From: Pseudofrancisella aestuarii
GTDB lineage: Bacteria > Pseudomonadota > Gammaproteobacteria > Francisellales > Francisellaceae
Reading direction: 5' to 3'
Length of the DNA stretch: 64,000 nucleotides
Assembly (NCBI RefSeq): GCF_003574475.2
Contig: NZ_QLIS02000003.1
Span: 62,001 to 126,000 of the forward strand
In this document: one piece after another, positions 55,079-64,000 of the stretch
Position numbering within the stretch: the first letter of the stretch is position 1
How the letters are laid out: every line of letters begins with the position of its first letter
The notes under the pieces: model-generated
What the model was told of the DNA's origin: nothing
Seen by the model: the letters and a program-made list of their open reading frames with translations, nothing else
Databases searched by the model: none
Program-made: the position numbers and the translations under genes

Positions 55079-56815
55079 TTAATTAAATGGATATACAATA
55101 GGTATTAGCAAAATACATGTTGCTATATATACAATAGATACAGGCACACCTACTACAATAAAATCTCTCCAACGGTAAGAAGTAGCATTAAAAACCATAA
55201 GATTTGTCTGATAACCATACGGAGTTAAAAAGCTTGCAGAAGCAGCAAATGCTATGCCTATTATTATAGGAAAAGAATCTATTCCCACCCCTTGAGCTAA
55301 ATTAGATGCGACTGGAAACATTATGGCTACAGCCGCATTATTTGTAATTAGCTCAGTAAGAAGCATAGTAAGTATAAAAATACCCGCAAATATTACATAT
55401 GGCTCTAAATTCTGTAAATAATCTGCTGAAAAATTTACTATCACTTTAGCAAGTCCAGTATTTTCCATACTAGAGGCTATACAAAGTGAAGAGGTAACTA
55501 TCATCCAAATCCTTATTGGAAGAGAATTTCGTATTTCTGAAAGTGATAAACATCCTGTTATTAAAAGTAAGGCCAGCAATAGAAAAGAAGTATTAAACAA
55601 AGATTCTCCTGTAATAACGGCATACCCCACCATTAAAACAAACCCAATAACTGTCAACTTCTCACGCCACCCTGACAATATATTATGGAGCTCTACATCT
55701 TCGTCTATAAGATAAAAGTTTTTCCCAAATTTTTTATTATTAGAAATTGATTTTCTAGTTGCTAAAATCAACATATCGCCAGCCTTCACTTTTACATCAT
55801 TTAACTCACTTTCAAGAGAATTCTCAGCTTTTTTAATTCCAACCACAGTCGCATAAAAATTTTTAGGAAAATTAATAGTTTTAATAGATTTTCCTCGAAG
55901 AAGTGATGTCTCCTTAACTATAACTTCTATCAATTCAACATTATCAAATCCTTTAGACATAGCATGCAACGTTAAGTCTTTAATCTGAGATAAAATACTT
56001 ATTTTTGAAATATCTCCAACAAATATTAGTTTATCTTCACTTTTTAAGACTGTAGTAGCTCTAATTTGAGCTATTCTTTTACCATCTTTCCTAATTATAG
56101 TTTTTAAAGTTAATCCATCCAGATGCCTAATACCTGCTCCACTAACACTTAAACCTTCTAGCTTTGATCCGGCTTGCAACTCTACTTCAATAAAATAACC
56201 TTTATCTTTAGTATTATCGGATTTTATTTTAGGAAGAAATAAGCTTGTAAAATATAAAACCAAACATCCTAATAGCGCAACAACTAATCCTATTGGAGTA
56301 AATGTGAAAAAATTAAAACCCTCATGTCCTTCACTTATATACATACTATTAACAATTAAATTAGTCGAAGTTCCTATTAATGTTAGAGTTCCTCCCATAA
56401 TAGTGGCAAACGACATAGGTAATAATAGCCTTGAAGGAAAATAAAGCTTAGTCGATTTAATAGCATTAATAAGTACAGCTGATACCGCCGTATTATTTAA
56501 TATGGCTGAAGATATCGCAGATATACCTATTATTCTTATTAAAGTTTTACGTTCATTTTTTCCAAAAAGCAGTCTTTTAAGTTTCTGCAAAATACTAGTT
56601 TTTGCTAAAGCCACTGCGATTAGCATCAAAAATACTAACGTAGCAAGCCCAGGATTAGAAGCATTCATTATTAAATTATCCTTACTATACCAACCAAGCA
56701 GATAGCATACCAACATAGTAATGGAAAAAATTAATACCGTTTTCTCTTGATACTTAACTAAGAAAGCTAGCATAGCAATAAGCACTATAAATAATGCAAC
56801 TTGACTGTATAACAT
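55079..56815 (-). CDS. DASS/SLC13 family transporter with RCK_C (TrkA-C) domains
   Basis: A 578-residue transporter. The two SLC13 signature loops are GTSTNLIVNSMY near 148-160 and the second-half TNNAAVAIMFPVASN. Between the halves lie two RCK_C domains (about 205-370; GSKLEGLSVSG and LLRGKSIKTINFP). Such proteins carry dicarboxylates, sulfate or similar anions with Na+. Substrate not assignable. It converges on metK with a seven-base gap. Confidence 0.87.
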   Translation of the reverse strand: MLYSQVALFIVLIAMLAFLVKYQEKTVLIFSITMLVCYLLGWYSKDNLIMNASNPGLATLVFLMLIAVALAKTSILQKLKRLLFGKNERKTLIRIIGISAISSAILNNTAVSAVLINAIKSTKLYFPSRLLLPMSFATIMGGTLTLIGTSTNLIVNSMYISEGHEGFNFFTFTPIGLVVALLGCLVLYFTSLFLPKIKSDNTKDKGYFIEVELQAGSKLEGLSVSGAGIRHLDGLTLKTIIRKDGKRIAQIRATTVLKSEDKLIFVGDISKISILSQIKDLTLHAMSKGFDNVELIEVIVKETSLLRGKSIKTINFPKNFYATVVGIKKAENSLESELNDVKVKAGDMLILATRKSISNNKKFGKNFYLIDEDVELHNILSGWREKLTVIGFVLMVGYAVITGESLFNTSFLLLALLLITGCLSLSEIRNSLPIRIWMIVTSSLCIASSMENTGLAKVIVNFSADYLQNLEPYVIFAGIFILTMLLTELITNNAAVAIMFPVASNLAQGVGIDSFPIIIGIAFAASASFLTPYGYQTNLMVFNATSYRWRDFIVVGVPVSIVYIATCILLIPIVYPFN

Positions 56816-56902
56816 TATATAAAATGAGAGATAATACGTTTATTTTACTATAACAGAATAAACTTATTAAAACATAGAAAATTTAAAGGTAGTTTAGAAG
56901 AA

Positions 56903-58024
56903 TTAAGATGCTGTACTAGCTTGATAGCTTTTTTTAGACTCAACAAACTCAACTTTTAGATCTTTATATTTTGACTTAATTACTTTCACATCAGCTTTAG
57001 ACAATACTTTTTCTTTCTTTGCCTTCAAATACTCTTGCTTAGCATTATACATACTCTTCATATTTGAAACAAAAGCAGCATATTTTTCTTCAATTGCAGA
57101 ATGCTTAATTTTATTTGTCGATTCTAAAGCCTGTTCTAATTTAACTTTAGCTTTAGCAATCTCTATTAAATGTTTTGGCGTAGTTTTAAGATCTGTACAC
57201 CAACCTAATTTAGCACAACCTGCAATAAGCCATTTAGATGGATCAAAGTCAAAGAATCTAATACCATTTCTATAGTCTCCAGCAAAAGCATGATGATAAT
57301 TATGGTACCCTTCCCCACCAGTAACAAGAGCTGTTACAAAACTATCTCTAGCTGTATTTTTTGTTGAATAAGGTCTTCTGCCTAACATGTGAGCTAACGA
57401 GTTTATACAGAAAGTTGCATGATGTACCAAAACAACTCTTAGAAAACCTCCTAATAAAACACAAGCAATAACTCTACCTGTAAACAAGCCATATAATGCT
57501 GGCAAGCCAAAACAAGCTAGCATACCTAAAACTGTATAGTATTTATTTTGAAATACTAAAGCTTTATCTTTCATCAAATCATTAATACCACGGATTTCTT
57601 GTACATCTGGGGTATTATATTTCAAAAGCCACCCAAAATGAGAATACCAAAACCCTCTAGTTGCTGCATACGGGTCTTTTATAGGATCATCAACATCTTT
57701 ATGATGTTTTCTATGATCTGAAGCCCATTGCAATACACTATTTTGTAAAGCAGCTGTTCCAAAAATTAATAATATGTAACTAATAACCTTATTAGCTTTA
57801 TATGCTTTATGAGACCATAATCTATGATACCCCATAGTTATACTCAATCCTGTTAAAGCATAAAATATAGCTAAACAGATAAAGTCAGATGTTTGGAAAC
57901 CATAAAAATATGCATATAACGGCACAGCCACTAGCGTAAAAGCAGGTATAACTATTAAGCCGAAAAAGCTTTTCCAAACGATAGAACCTTCTTTTTCGAA
58001 GGTTGTTGTTAAATTTTTATTCAT
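56903..58024 (-). CDS. Acyl-CoA/lipid delta-9 fatty acid desaturase
   Basis: A membrane di-iron desaturase. The three His boxes are at 67-72 (HRLWSH), 104-108 (HRKHH) and 241-245 (HNYHH), in the order of stearoyl-CoA desaturases, with four helices around them. Residues about 290-373 form an extra Lys/Glu-rich, coiled-coil-like tail that bacterial enzymes of about 300 residues lack. It probably adjusts membrane fluidity. A GGG-rich ribosome site (AAAAGGG) precedes the ATG. Monocistronic. Confidence 0.9.
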   Translation of the reverse strand: MNKNLTTTFEKEGSIVWKSFFGLIVIPAFTLVAVPLYAYFYGFQTSDFICLAIFYALTGLSITMGYHRLWSHKAYKANKVISYILLIFGTAALQNSVLQWASDHRKHHKDVDDPIKDPYAATRGFWYSHFGWLLKYNTPDVQEIRGINDLMKDKALVFQNKYYTVLGMLACFGLPALYGLFTGRVIACVLLGGFLRVVLVHHATFCINSLAHMLGRRPYSTKNTARDSFVTALVTGGEGYHNYHHAFAGDYRNGIRFFDFDPSKWLIAGCAKLGWCTDLKTTPKHLIEIAKAKVKLEQALESTNKIKHSAIEEKYAAFVSNMKSMYNAKQEYLKAKKEKVLSKADVKVIKSKYKDLKVEFVESKKSYQASTAS

Positions 58025-58111
58025 GAAAACCCTTTTTTATTGTAAAGATTAAATTTTATTCTGTCTAATTAGACACCTTAAGCATAGCATAAAACATCGC
58101 TAGATAATAGC

Positions 58112-59122
58112 TTAGATTTTATACCTTGGAAAAACCTCTATATCTAATCTCTCAATTTCATCTCTATGGCAGTATCTATATCCACCAGCTAAAGCTATCA
58201 TTGCACCATTATCAGTACAATATTTTAATGGTGGAAAAAATATTTGAAAATTATAATCTTTTGCCATCTTATTTAAACTTTCTCGCAAGTAAATATTAGC
58301 ACTAACACCACCTGAAACAACAAGACGTCTAAAACCAGCCTGCCCCAAAGCTTTTTCACATTTATGCACTATTACATCAATAGCGGCTTCTTGAAAAGCA
58401 TAACAAAGATTTGCTTTATTTTCTTCAGTCTTTAATTTTTCATTTTGCCAAGCATTTAATACTGCCGTTTTTAGTCCACTAAAACTAAAATTCAAATCAG
58501 AACTATTTTTCATTGGCCTTGGTAGTATATATCTTTTTTTATCTATCGCTAACTCAGCAAATCTCGCTACTTCAACTCCACCAGGATATGACATTCCCAA
58601 AAGTTTAGCAGTCTTATCAAAAGCTTCTCCTATTGCATCATCTATAGATTCTCCTAACAATCTATATTCAGCAAACTTACTTACCTCAAACAATTGCGTA
58701 TGACCACCTGAAACCAATAAAGCTAAATATGGATACTGAATATCGCTATCTTCATCTAATAGAGGAGATAACAAATGTCCTTCTAAATGATGAATTGGAA
58801 CTGTAGGGATGTCATAGATAAAACCAACACTTTTTGCAAAAGTGGCTCCAACCATTAAAGCTCCCACAAGTCCTGGTGCAAAAGTGTAAGCAATACAGTC
58901 AATATCTTTCAAAGAAAGTTTAGCTTTTGATAAAACATCTTTAGTTAAAGAATATAGTTTCGCTATATGTTCTCGTGACGCAAGCTCCGGAACAACTCCT
59001 CCATAATCTTGATGCAACTTTATTTGACTATATAAAGAGTCTGATAGAAGCTTTCCATTAGCAGAATCATAAATAGCTATTCCAGTTTCATCACAAGAAC
59101 TTTCTATACCTAAAATTAGCAT
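58112..59122 (-). CDS. tsaD: tRNA N6-threonylcarbamoyladenosine transferase TsaD
   Basis: TsaD, with TsaB and TsaE, makes t6A37 in ANN-decoding tRNAs. The 336 residues start [15 protein letters not shown] and contain the metal ligands in [12 protein letters not shown], the SGGHTQLF loop, and [12 protein letters not shown] near the end. ASKHA fold, typical length. Its neighbour downstream of the start is the LapA-domain gene (two-base gap), a pairing of convenience. Confidence 0.97.
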   Translation of the reverse strand: MLILGIESSCDETGIAIYDSANGKLLSDSLYSQIKLHQDYGGVVPELASREHIAKLYSLTKDVLSKAKLSLKDIDCIAYTFAPGLVGALMVGATFAKSVGFIYDIPTVPIHHLEGHLLSPLLDEDSDIQYPYLALLVSGGHTQLFEVSKFAEYRLLGESIDDAIGEAFDKTAKLLGMSYPGGVEVARFAELAIDKKRYILPRPMKNSSDLNFSFSGLKTAVLNAWQNEKLKTEENKANLCYAFQEAAIDVIVHKCEKALGQAGFRRLVVSGGVSANIYLRESLNKMAKDYNFQIFFPPLKYCTDNGAMIALAGGYRYCHRDEIERLDIEVFPRYKI

Positions 59123-59124
59123 AA

Positions 59125-59367
59125 TTATTTCTTCGCTGCACCGCCATTTGTTTTAGTTATTTGTATAAATTTAGTTATAAAAGATCCAAATACTAATCCT
59201 ATAACAAACGCTATTGTCATTAGCATGATTAAAGGCACATCTTTAACTGTTCCAAAAATATAATCAAAGTCTACTTTATCTGTGTTTAATATAGATAAAA
59301 TAACAATAATAATAATAGTTGCACCAAAAAATAATTGCCAAAATAATTTAGTTATCATATTAAACAT
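59125..59367 (-). CDS. LapA domain (DUF1049) membrane protein
   Basis: An 80-residue protein with two helices (about 8-26 and 43-65) separated by a short [14 protein letters not shown] strand. The pattern [15 protein letters not shown] followed by [17 protein letters not shown] matches LapA-domain proteins, which assist LPS assembly in gammaproteobacteria. No LapB gene adjoins it here. A second ATG three codons later is an equally plausible start. Confidence 0.75.
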   Translation of the reverse strand: MFNMITKLFWQLFFGATIIIIVILSILNTDKVDFDYIFGTVKDVPLIMLMTIAFVIGLVFGSFITKFIQITKTNGGAAKK

Positions 59368-59459
59368 TTACCATAAAAATTAATAAATAAAAGTTAGTAT
59401 AATTATAAATTAAAAGAAAAAATAATTAAAAGTTTTTTATAAACAGAAGAAAGAAACTA

Positions 59460-62400
59460 TTAGAAGTCTAAAGATTCAAGAGCATTTCTTAACGATTCTT
59501 CAATATCATCATTAACATTGCTATCATCATTAACATCAGCAAAACTCTCAACGCTATTTTCCTGAGTCACAAATTCAGAAGCAATATTGTCAAAAATAGC
59601 TGAATCATCTACTCCTAGATCTTCTCTCAGTTTGTCAATTTTAGCTGTTTCTTTTCTAACTGCCAAACCTGTACCTGTTGGAATCAATCTACCTATTAAT
59701 ACATTCTCCTTTAAGCCTCTTAAATTATCTACCTGACCATTTATAGAGGATTCAGTAAGAACTCTTGTAGTTTCTTGGAATGACGCTGCGGATAAGAACG
59801 ATTCCGTAGATAAAGAAGCTCTAGTAATACCCATTAATACAGGATCAAACTCTATCAACCTCTTTCCTTCAGCTGCTAATTTATCATTTTCTTCCAATAT
59901 TCTTACTAATTCAATAGCTTCATCTTTAACGAATTTACTATCTCCTTCATCAAGAACTATTGCTTTTCTTAACATCTGTCTTACTACTGTTTCTATATGC
60001 TTATCGTTAATAACAACGCCTTGCATACGATAAACAGACTGAGCTTCAAATAATATATAATCAGCAAATTCTTCCAACCCTTTAAGCTTAAGTAACTCAT
60101 GAGGATCTGTTGGACCGTCAACTAAAACATCACCTTTAGATATAGTTTCTCCATCAAATACATTCAAATGTCTAGATTTTGGCAACAAAATTTCATCTAT
60201 CAAGATTCCATCTTTCTCAAAAATCTCGATCCTTTGTTTTTCTTTTGTATCTCTATTACCTAACTTAACTACACCATCACAAGGAGCTAGTATAGCAGCT
60301 TCTTTAGGTCTTCTAGCCTCGAATAACTCTGCAACTCTTGGAAGACCGCCAGTAATATCTTTATTTTTAGAACCTTCTAGAGGAATCTTAGCAACTATAT
60401 CTCCAACTTCTATTTTTGAACCATCCGTAACGTTAAGGACAGCTCCAACAGCTAGATTAATTATTTTCAATTCTTTCCCTTTAGAATCTAGTATCTTAAC
60501 TACAGGTTTCATATGCTTAACAGTAGCTCTTTGAGAAACAGAAGTTATTTCTATAGTAAGCTGACCTGTTAAATCATCAGATTTATGTCTTGATGTTATT
60601 CCATCAACAATATCTTCCAATATAACCGTACCAGCAACATCAGAAATTATTGGCTGAGCATGAGGATCCCAAGATGCTATAACATCTCCAATATAAACCT
60701 CACTACCATCAATTAATGGTAGTATCGCCCCCATATGTACTTTATGTTTTTCTCTAGTTCTTCCCATGCTATCAGAAACTATTAATTCTCCTGCGCGAGA
60801 TACTACAACTTGCTTACCTTCTTTATTAGTTACTGTTCTTATGTTATCAAACTTAACTGAACCACTAGTTTTAACCTTGATATCACTCGCTGTAACACCT
60901 AAAGATGCTGCACCACCTGTATGGAAGGTTCTCATAGTAAGCTGAGTACCTGGTTCACCAATAGATTGAGCGGCAATAACCCCTACAGACTCTCCAACAT
61001 TAACTTGTCTTTCACGAGCCAAATCTCTTCCATAACATTTAGCGCATAACCCTCTACGAGTATTACAAGTAATTGGTGAACGTAGCTTGATCATATCAAT
61101 GCCGTTTTCATCAAGTAACTCAACTAGATTTTCATCAAGTAAAGTACCTGCTTCTAATAAAACCTCATTCTTACTACTATAAACATCAGCAGCTAAAACT
61201 CTTCCTAAAGCTCTTTCTGCCAATGGCACTTTAACTTCGCCATCTTCAACTATTGCTGAAAACATTAAGCCATCATCTGTTCCACAATCTTCTTCAATAA
61301 TTACTAAATCTTGTGCAACATCTACAAGCCTACGAGTTAAATAACCAGCATTCGCTGTTTTAAGAGCCGTATCTGCTAAACCTTTACGAGCTCCGTGAGT
61401 AGATGTAAAGTATTGAAGAACCGATAACCCTTCTCTAAAGTTAGCTGTAATAGCTGTCTCAATCGTTGTACCATCTGGTTTTGACATTAGACCCCTCATA
61501 CCAGCAAGCTGTCTCATCTGGTCATAAGATCCTCTCGCACCAGACTTCGCCATCATATAAACTGAGTTGAAAGATTCTATTTCTTTTTCTTTACCATCAA
61601 CTAAAGCTTTTTCTTTAGAAATAGCTTCCATCATTGAAGCACCAACCTCATCAGAAGTTTTACTCCATATATGAACTATATTATTATATCTTTCATTTTC
61701 AGTAACTAATGAAGACTGATATTGTTCTGTTATATGCTTAACTTCTTTTTCAGCTTTTTCAATTTTTTCTTCTTTATCTGTTGGAATAACCATGTCATCA
61801 ACACCAACAGATACACCCGAAATTGTAGAATATTTAAAACCAGCGTACATTAAATGGTCCGCCAAAAGAACTGTTGCTTTACCACCAAGGATTCTAAAGC
61901 TTTGGTTTATAATATTACCGATTTCTTTTTTAACAAGCACTCTATTAATTAGAGAAAAAGACAAACCGTCCGGTAAAATATTGATCAACAATGCTCTACC
62001 CACAGTAGTATCAACTATTCCTTTTTCACTATAGGTATTACCCTTAGTGTCAAATACTTGTCTATTCACTCTAAATTTAATTTTTGCATGAATATCTACA
62101 GTTCCTGAATTATACGCTCTACTAACATCTTCATAACTAGAGAAAAGTTTACCTTCGCCTTTCGAGCCTTCTTTTTCTCTAGTTATATAATAAAGCCCAA
62201 GTACTATATCTTGAGTAGGAGTAATAACAGGCTGTCCACTTGCTGGAGACAAAATGTTATTTGTAGACATCATAAGAACTCTAGACTCAAGCTGAGACTC
62301 TACAGTTAAAGGAACATGTACAGCCATTTGGTCACCATCAAAGTCAGCGTTGAACGCCGCACAAACTAATGGGTGTAATTGAATAGCTTTACCTTCAATA

Positions 62401-63716
62401 AGCTTAGGTTCAAAAGCTTGAATACCTAATCTATGCAACGTTGGAGCTCTGTTAAGAAGAACGGGATGCTCTCTAATAACAGTTTCTAGAATATCCCATA
62501 CTACTGACTCTTCTAACTCTACCATTCTTTTAGCTTGCTTAATAGTTGTAGCATAACCACCAAGTCTTAACTTAGAATAAACAAATGGTTTAAATAATTC
62601 TAAAGCCATCTTCTTAGGCAAACCACACTGATGTAATTTCAAAGAAGGTCCAACAGTAATTACAGAACGACCAGAATAGTCAACACGTTTACCTAATAAG
62701 TTTTGACGGAAACGACCTTGCTTACCTTTAATCATATCTGCTAATGATTTAAGAGGTCTCTTATTAGATCCTGTTACGGCTCTACCTCTTCTACCGTTAT
62801 CTAAAAGAGCATCCACAGATTCCTGAAGCATTCTTTTTTCATTTCGAACTATAATATCTGGAGCGTTTAGATCTAATAATTTTTTAAGTCTATTATTTCT
62901 ATTGATAACTCTACGATATAAATCATTTAAATCAGACGTTGCAAATCTACCACCTTCAATAGGCACAAGAGGTCTTAAATCTGGTGGAAGAACTGGTAAT
63001 ACAGTCATAACCATCCACTCAGGTTTATTACCAGAAGCTTGGAAAGTCTCCATAAGTCTTAATCTTTTTACAGCTTTCTCTCTTCTCGCTGTTGACTTAC
63101 TTTCTTCATACTCTGCCTGAAGAGCTTCAATTTCTGAATCCATATCAGTTTCAGAAAGAAGAGCGTAAATAGCTTCAGCGCCCATAGAAGCTTCAAACTC
63201 ATAACCATAGCTTTCTAATGCTTCTGCATACTCCTCATCTGTAAGAAGTTGTTTTCTTTCTAAAGGAGTCATACCAGGGTCTGTTACTATATATGATTCA
63301 AAATATAGAACTTTCTCTACATTTTTAAGCGGCATATCTAAAAACAAGCCAATTCTAGAAGGTAATGATTTTAGATACCATATATGAACAACAGGACAAA
63401 CTAAATCAATGTGCCCCATTCTTTCTCTTCTTACTTTAGCTTGCTCTACTTCAACACCACATCTTTCACAGACAACACCACGATGCTTAAGTCTTTTATA
63501 TTTACCACATAGACACTCATAATCTTTTACAGGGCCAAAAATTTTAGCACAAAAAAGACCATCTCTCTCTGGCTTAAAAGTTCTATAATTTATGGTTTCA
63601 GGTTTTTTAACCTCACCATGTGACCATGAACGAATAACTTCAGGCGATGCCAAAGAAATTTTGATTATGTCAAATTTTTTGCTATTGTAATTCTGATTCA
63701 GGATACCGTTACTCAA
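59460..63716 (-). CDS. rpoC: DNA-directed RNA polymerase beta' subunit
   Basis: The 1418-residue beta' subunit (E. coli: 1407). N-terminal zinc site [19 protein letters not shown] (about 70-88), catalytic [12 protein letters not shown] with the three Mg2+-binding Asp, the bridge/trigger region ([19 protein letters not shown] and [19 protein letters not shown], given in part), and the second zinc site ([13 protein letters not shown]). The C-terminus is acidic and rich in Asn/Asp. It follows rpoB by 65 bases on the same strand. Confidence 0.99.
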   Translation of the reverse strand: MSNGILNQNYNSKKFDIIKISLASPEVIRSWSHGEVKKPETINYRTFKPERDGLFCAKIFGPVKDYECLCGKYKRLKHRGVVCERCGVEVEQAKVRRERMGHIDLVCPVVHIWYLKSLPSRIGLFLDMPLKNVEKVLYFESYIVTDPGMTPLERKQLLTDEEYAEALESYGYEFEASMGAEAIYALLSETDMDSEIEALQAEYEESKSTARREKAVKRLRLMETFQASGNKPEWMVMTVLPVLPPDLRPLVPIEGGRFATSDLNDLYRRVINRNNRLKKLLDLNAPDIIVRNEKRMLQESVDALLDNGRRGRAVTGSNKRPLKSLADMIKGKQGRFRQNLLGKRVDYSGRSVITVGPSLKLHQCGLPKKMALELFKPFVYSKLRLGGYATTIKQAKRMVELEESVVWDILETVIREHPVLLNRAPTLHRLGIQAFEPKLIEGKAIQLHPLVCAAFNADFDGDQMAVHVPLTVESQLESRVLMMSTNNILSPASGQPVITPTQDIVLGLYYITREKEGSKGEGKLFSSYEDVSRAYNSGTVDIHAKIKFRVNRQVFDTKGNTYSEKGIVDTTVGRALLINILPDGLSFSLINRVLVKKEIGNIINQSFRILGGKATVLLADHLMYAGFKYSTISGVSVGVDDMVIPTDKEEKIEKAEKEVKHITEQYQSSLVTENERYNNIVHIWSKTSDEVGASMMEAISKEKALVDGKEKEIESFNSVYMMAKSGARGSYDQMRQLAGMRGLMSKPDGTTIETAITANFREGLSVLQYFTSTHGARKGLADTALKTANAGYLTRRLVDVAQDLVIIEEDCGTDDGLMFSAIVEDGEVKVPLAERALGRVLAADVYSSKNEVLLEAGTLLDENLVELLDENGIDMIKLRSPITCNTRRGLCAKCYGRDLARERQVNVGESVGVIAAQSIGEPGTQLTMRTFHTGGAASLGVTASDIKVKTSGSVKFDNIRTVTNKEGKQVVVSRAGELIVSDSMGRTREKHKVHMGAILPLIDGSEVYIGDVIASWDPHAQPIISDVAGTVILEDIVDGITSRHKSDDLTGQLTIEITSVSQRATVKHMKPVVKILDSKGKELKIINLAVGAVLNVTDGSKIEVGDIVAKIPLEGSKNKDITGGLPRVAELFEARRPKEAAILAPCDGVVKLGNRDTKEKQRIEIFEKDGILIDEILLPKSRHLNVFDGETISKGDVLVDGPTDPHELLKLKGLEEFADYILFEAQSVYRMQGVVINDKHIETVVRQMLRKAIVLDEGDSKFVKDEAIELVRILEENDKLAAEGKRLIEFDPVLMGITRASLSTESFLSAASFQETTRVLTESSINGQVDNLRGLKENVLIGRLIPTGTGLAVRKETAKIDKLREDLGVDDSAIFDNIASEFVTQENSVESFADVNDDSNVNDDIEESLRNALESLDF

Positions 63717-63781
63717 GGTATATTCTCCTATAATTTATTTATTTTGATTACAAACAAAATATATGTTTATAAAATGGGCTT

Positions 63782-64000
63782 TTACTCTTCTTCATCTGAA
63801 GATTGATCAAAGTCCATGTCAATACCTAATGCTCTAACTTCATTTCTTAAAACATTAAATGATTCTGGTACATCAACATTCATAGTTAATTTACCATCAA
63901 CTATATTCTTATACATTTTAGATCTACCAGTTATATCATCAGACTTAACCGTTAGCATTTCTCTTAATGTATAAGCAGCTCCATAAGCTTGAAGTGCCCA
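63782..64000 (-). CDS. rpoB: DNA-directed RNA polymerase beta subunit (C-terminal end only)
   Basis: The last 72 codons of rpoB lie in the window: [36 protein letters not shown], then [17 protein letters not shown] and an acidic end DQSSDEEE. This C-terminal clamp region is conserved in all beta subunits. The 5' part lies beyond the window. Confidence 0.98.
   Translation of the reverse strand, partial: WALQAYGAAYTLREMLTVKSDDITGRSKMYKNIVDGKLTMNVDVPESFNVLRNEVRALGIDMDFDQSSDEEE

Noticed and set aside
1-64000. CRISPR arrays, rRNA genes, complete insertion sequences
   Set aside because: No regularly spaced direct repeats, no rRNA signatures and no intact transposase were seen on either strand.

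Overview
The window reads as a chromosomal segment of a low-GC gammaproteobacterium of the family Francisellaceae (Francisella or a close relative). Grounds: strongly A+T-rich DNA; a lemA / htpX-like / large pilin / LysR cluster that I recall from Francisella; an LpxF-type lipid A phosphatase and a GshA that resemble the Francisella proteins I remember but are clearly divergent from F. tularensis; and a conserved Gram-negative core (LolA, lipid A modification, cytochrome bo3 oxidase). The genus is inference from recalled sequences, not from a search.

Layout. 1-2146: ubiA (cut by the window edge) and ubiC for ubiquinone entry, divergent rph, and a small coiled-coil gene. 2272-5824: pilin, HtpX-like protease and LemA, then a LysR regulator divergent from a TSUP permease. 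6693-9241: a metal-export operon (ArsR repressor plus P1B ATPase) with a visible promoter/operator. 9401-18739: C39-like peptidase, gpsA, cvpA-like, radA, PilZ-like protein, DedA, aroC, prmB, cysS and a TatD-like hydrolase. 18810-27178: pnuC, CNNM/CorC protein, a membrane glycosyltransferase, putP, glpX, an alpha/beta hydrolase and an amino acid permease. 27406-34275: lpxF, ftsK-lolA, a small protein, trkH, a lipoprotein and a ProQ/FinO-domain protein.

34457-37037 is the accessory part. An elongator tRNA-Met gene is followed by about 2.5 kb of decayed DNA: a pseudogene with two frameshifts, an intact 401-residue membrane protein, a C-terminal stub of a HlyD-type type I secretion adaptor, and a fragment of an unrelated plus-strand gene. 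It ends in an imperfect copy (22 of 27 bases) of the tRNA 3' end. This looks like the remains of an integrated island.

37114-64000 returns to core genes: a small membrane protein, a YajR-like MFS transporter, cyoABCD-cyoE, a DsbA-like lipoprotein, a frameshifted chagasin-like inhibitor, a flavin reductase, rpmE, gshA, murJ, rppH, a 2-oxoglutarate dioxygenase, xerD, the rpsP-rimM-trmD-rplS operon, metK, a DASS transporter, an acyl-CoA desaturase, tsaD, a LapA-domain protein, rpoC and the end of rpoB.

The most notable element is the metK leader. A good sigma-70 promoter starts transcription right before a compact pseudoknot (53792-53843) that matches the SAM-II riboswitch in architecture and conserved bases, so SAM synthetase is probably feedback-regulated by its product.
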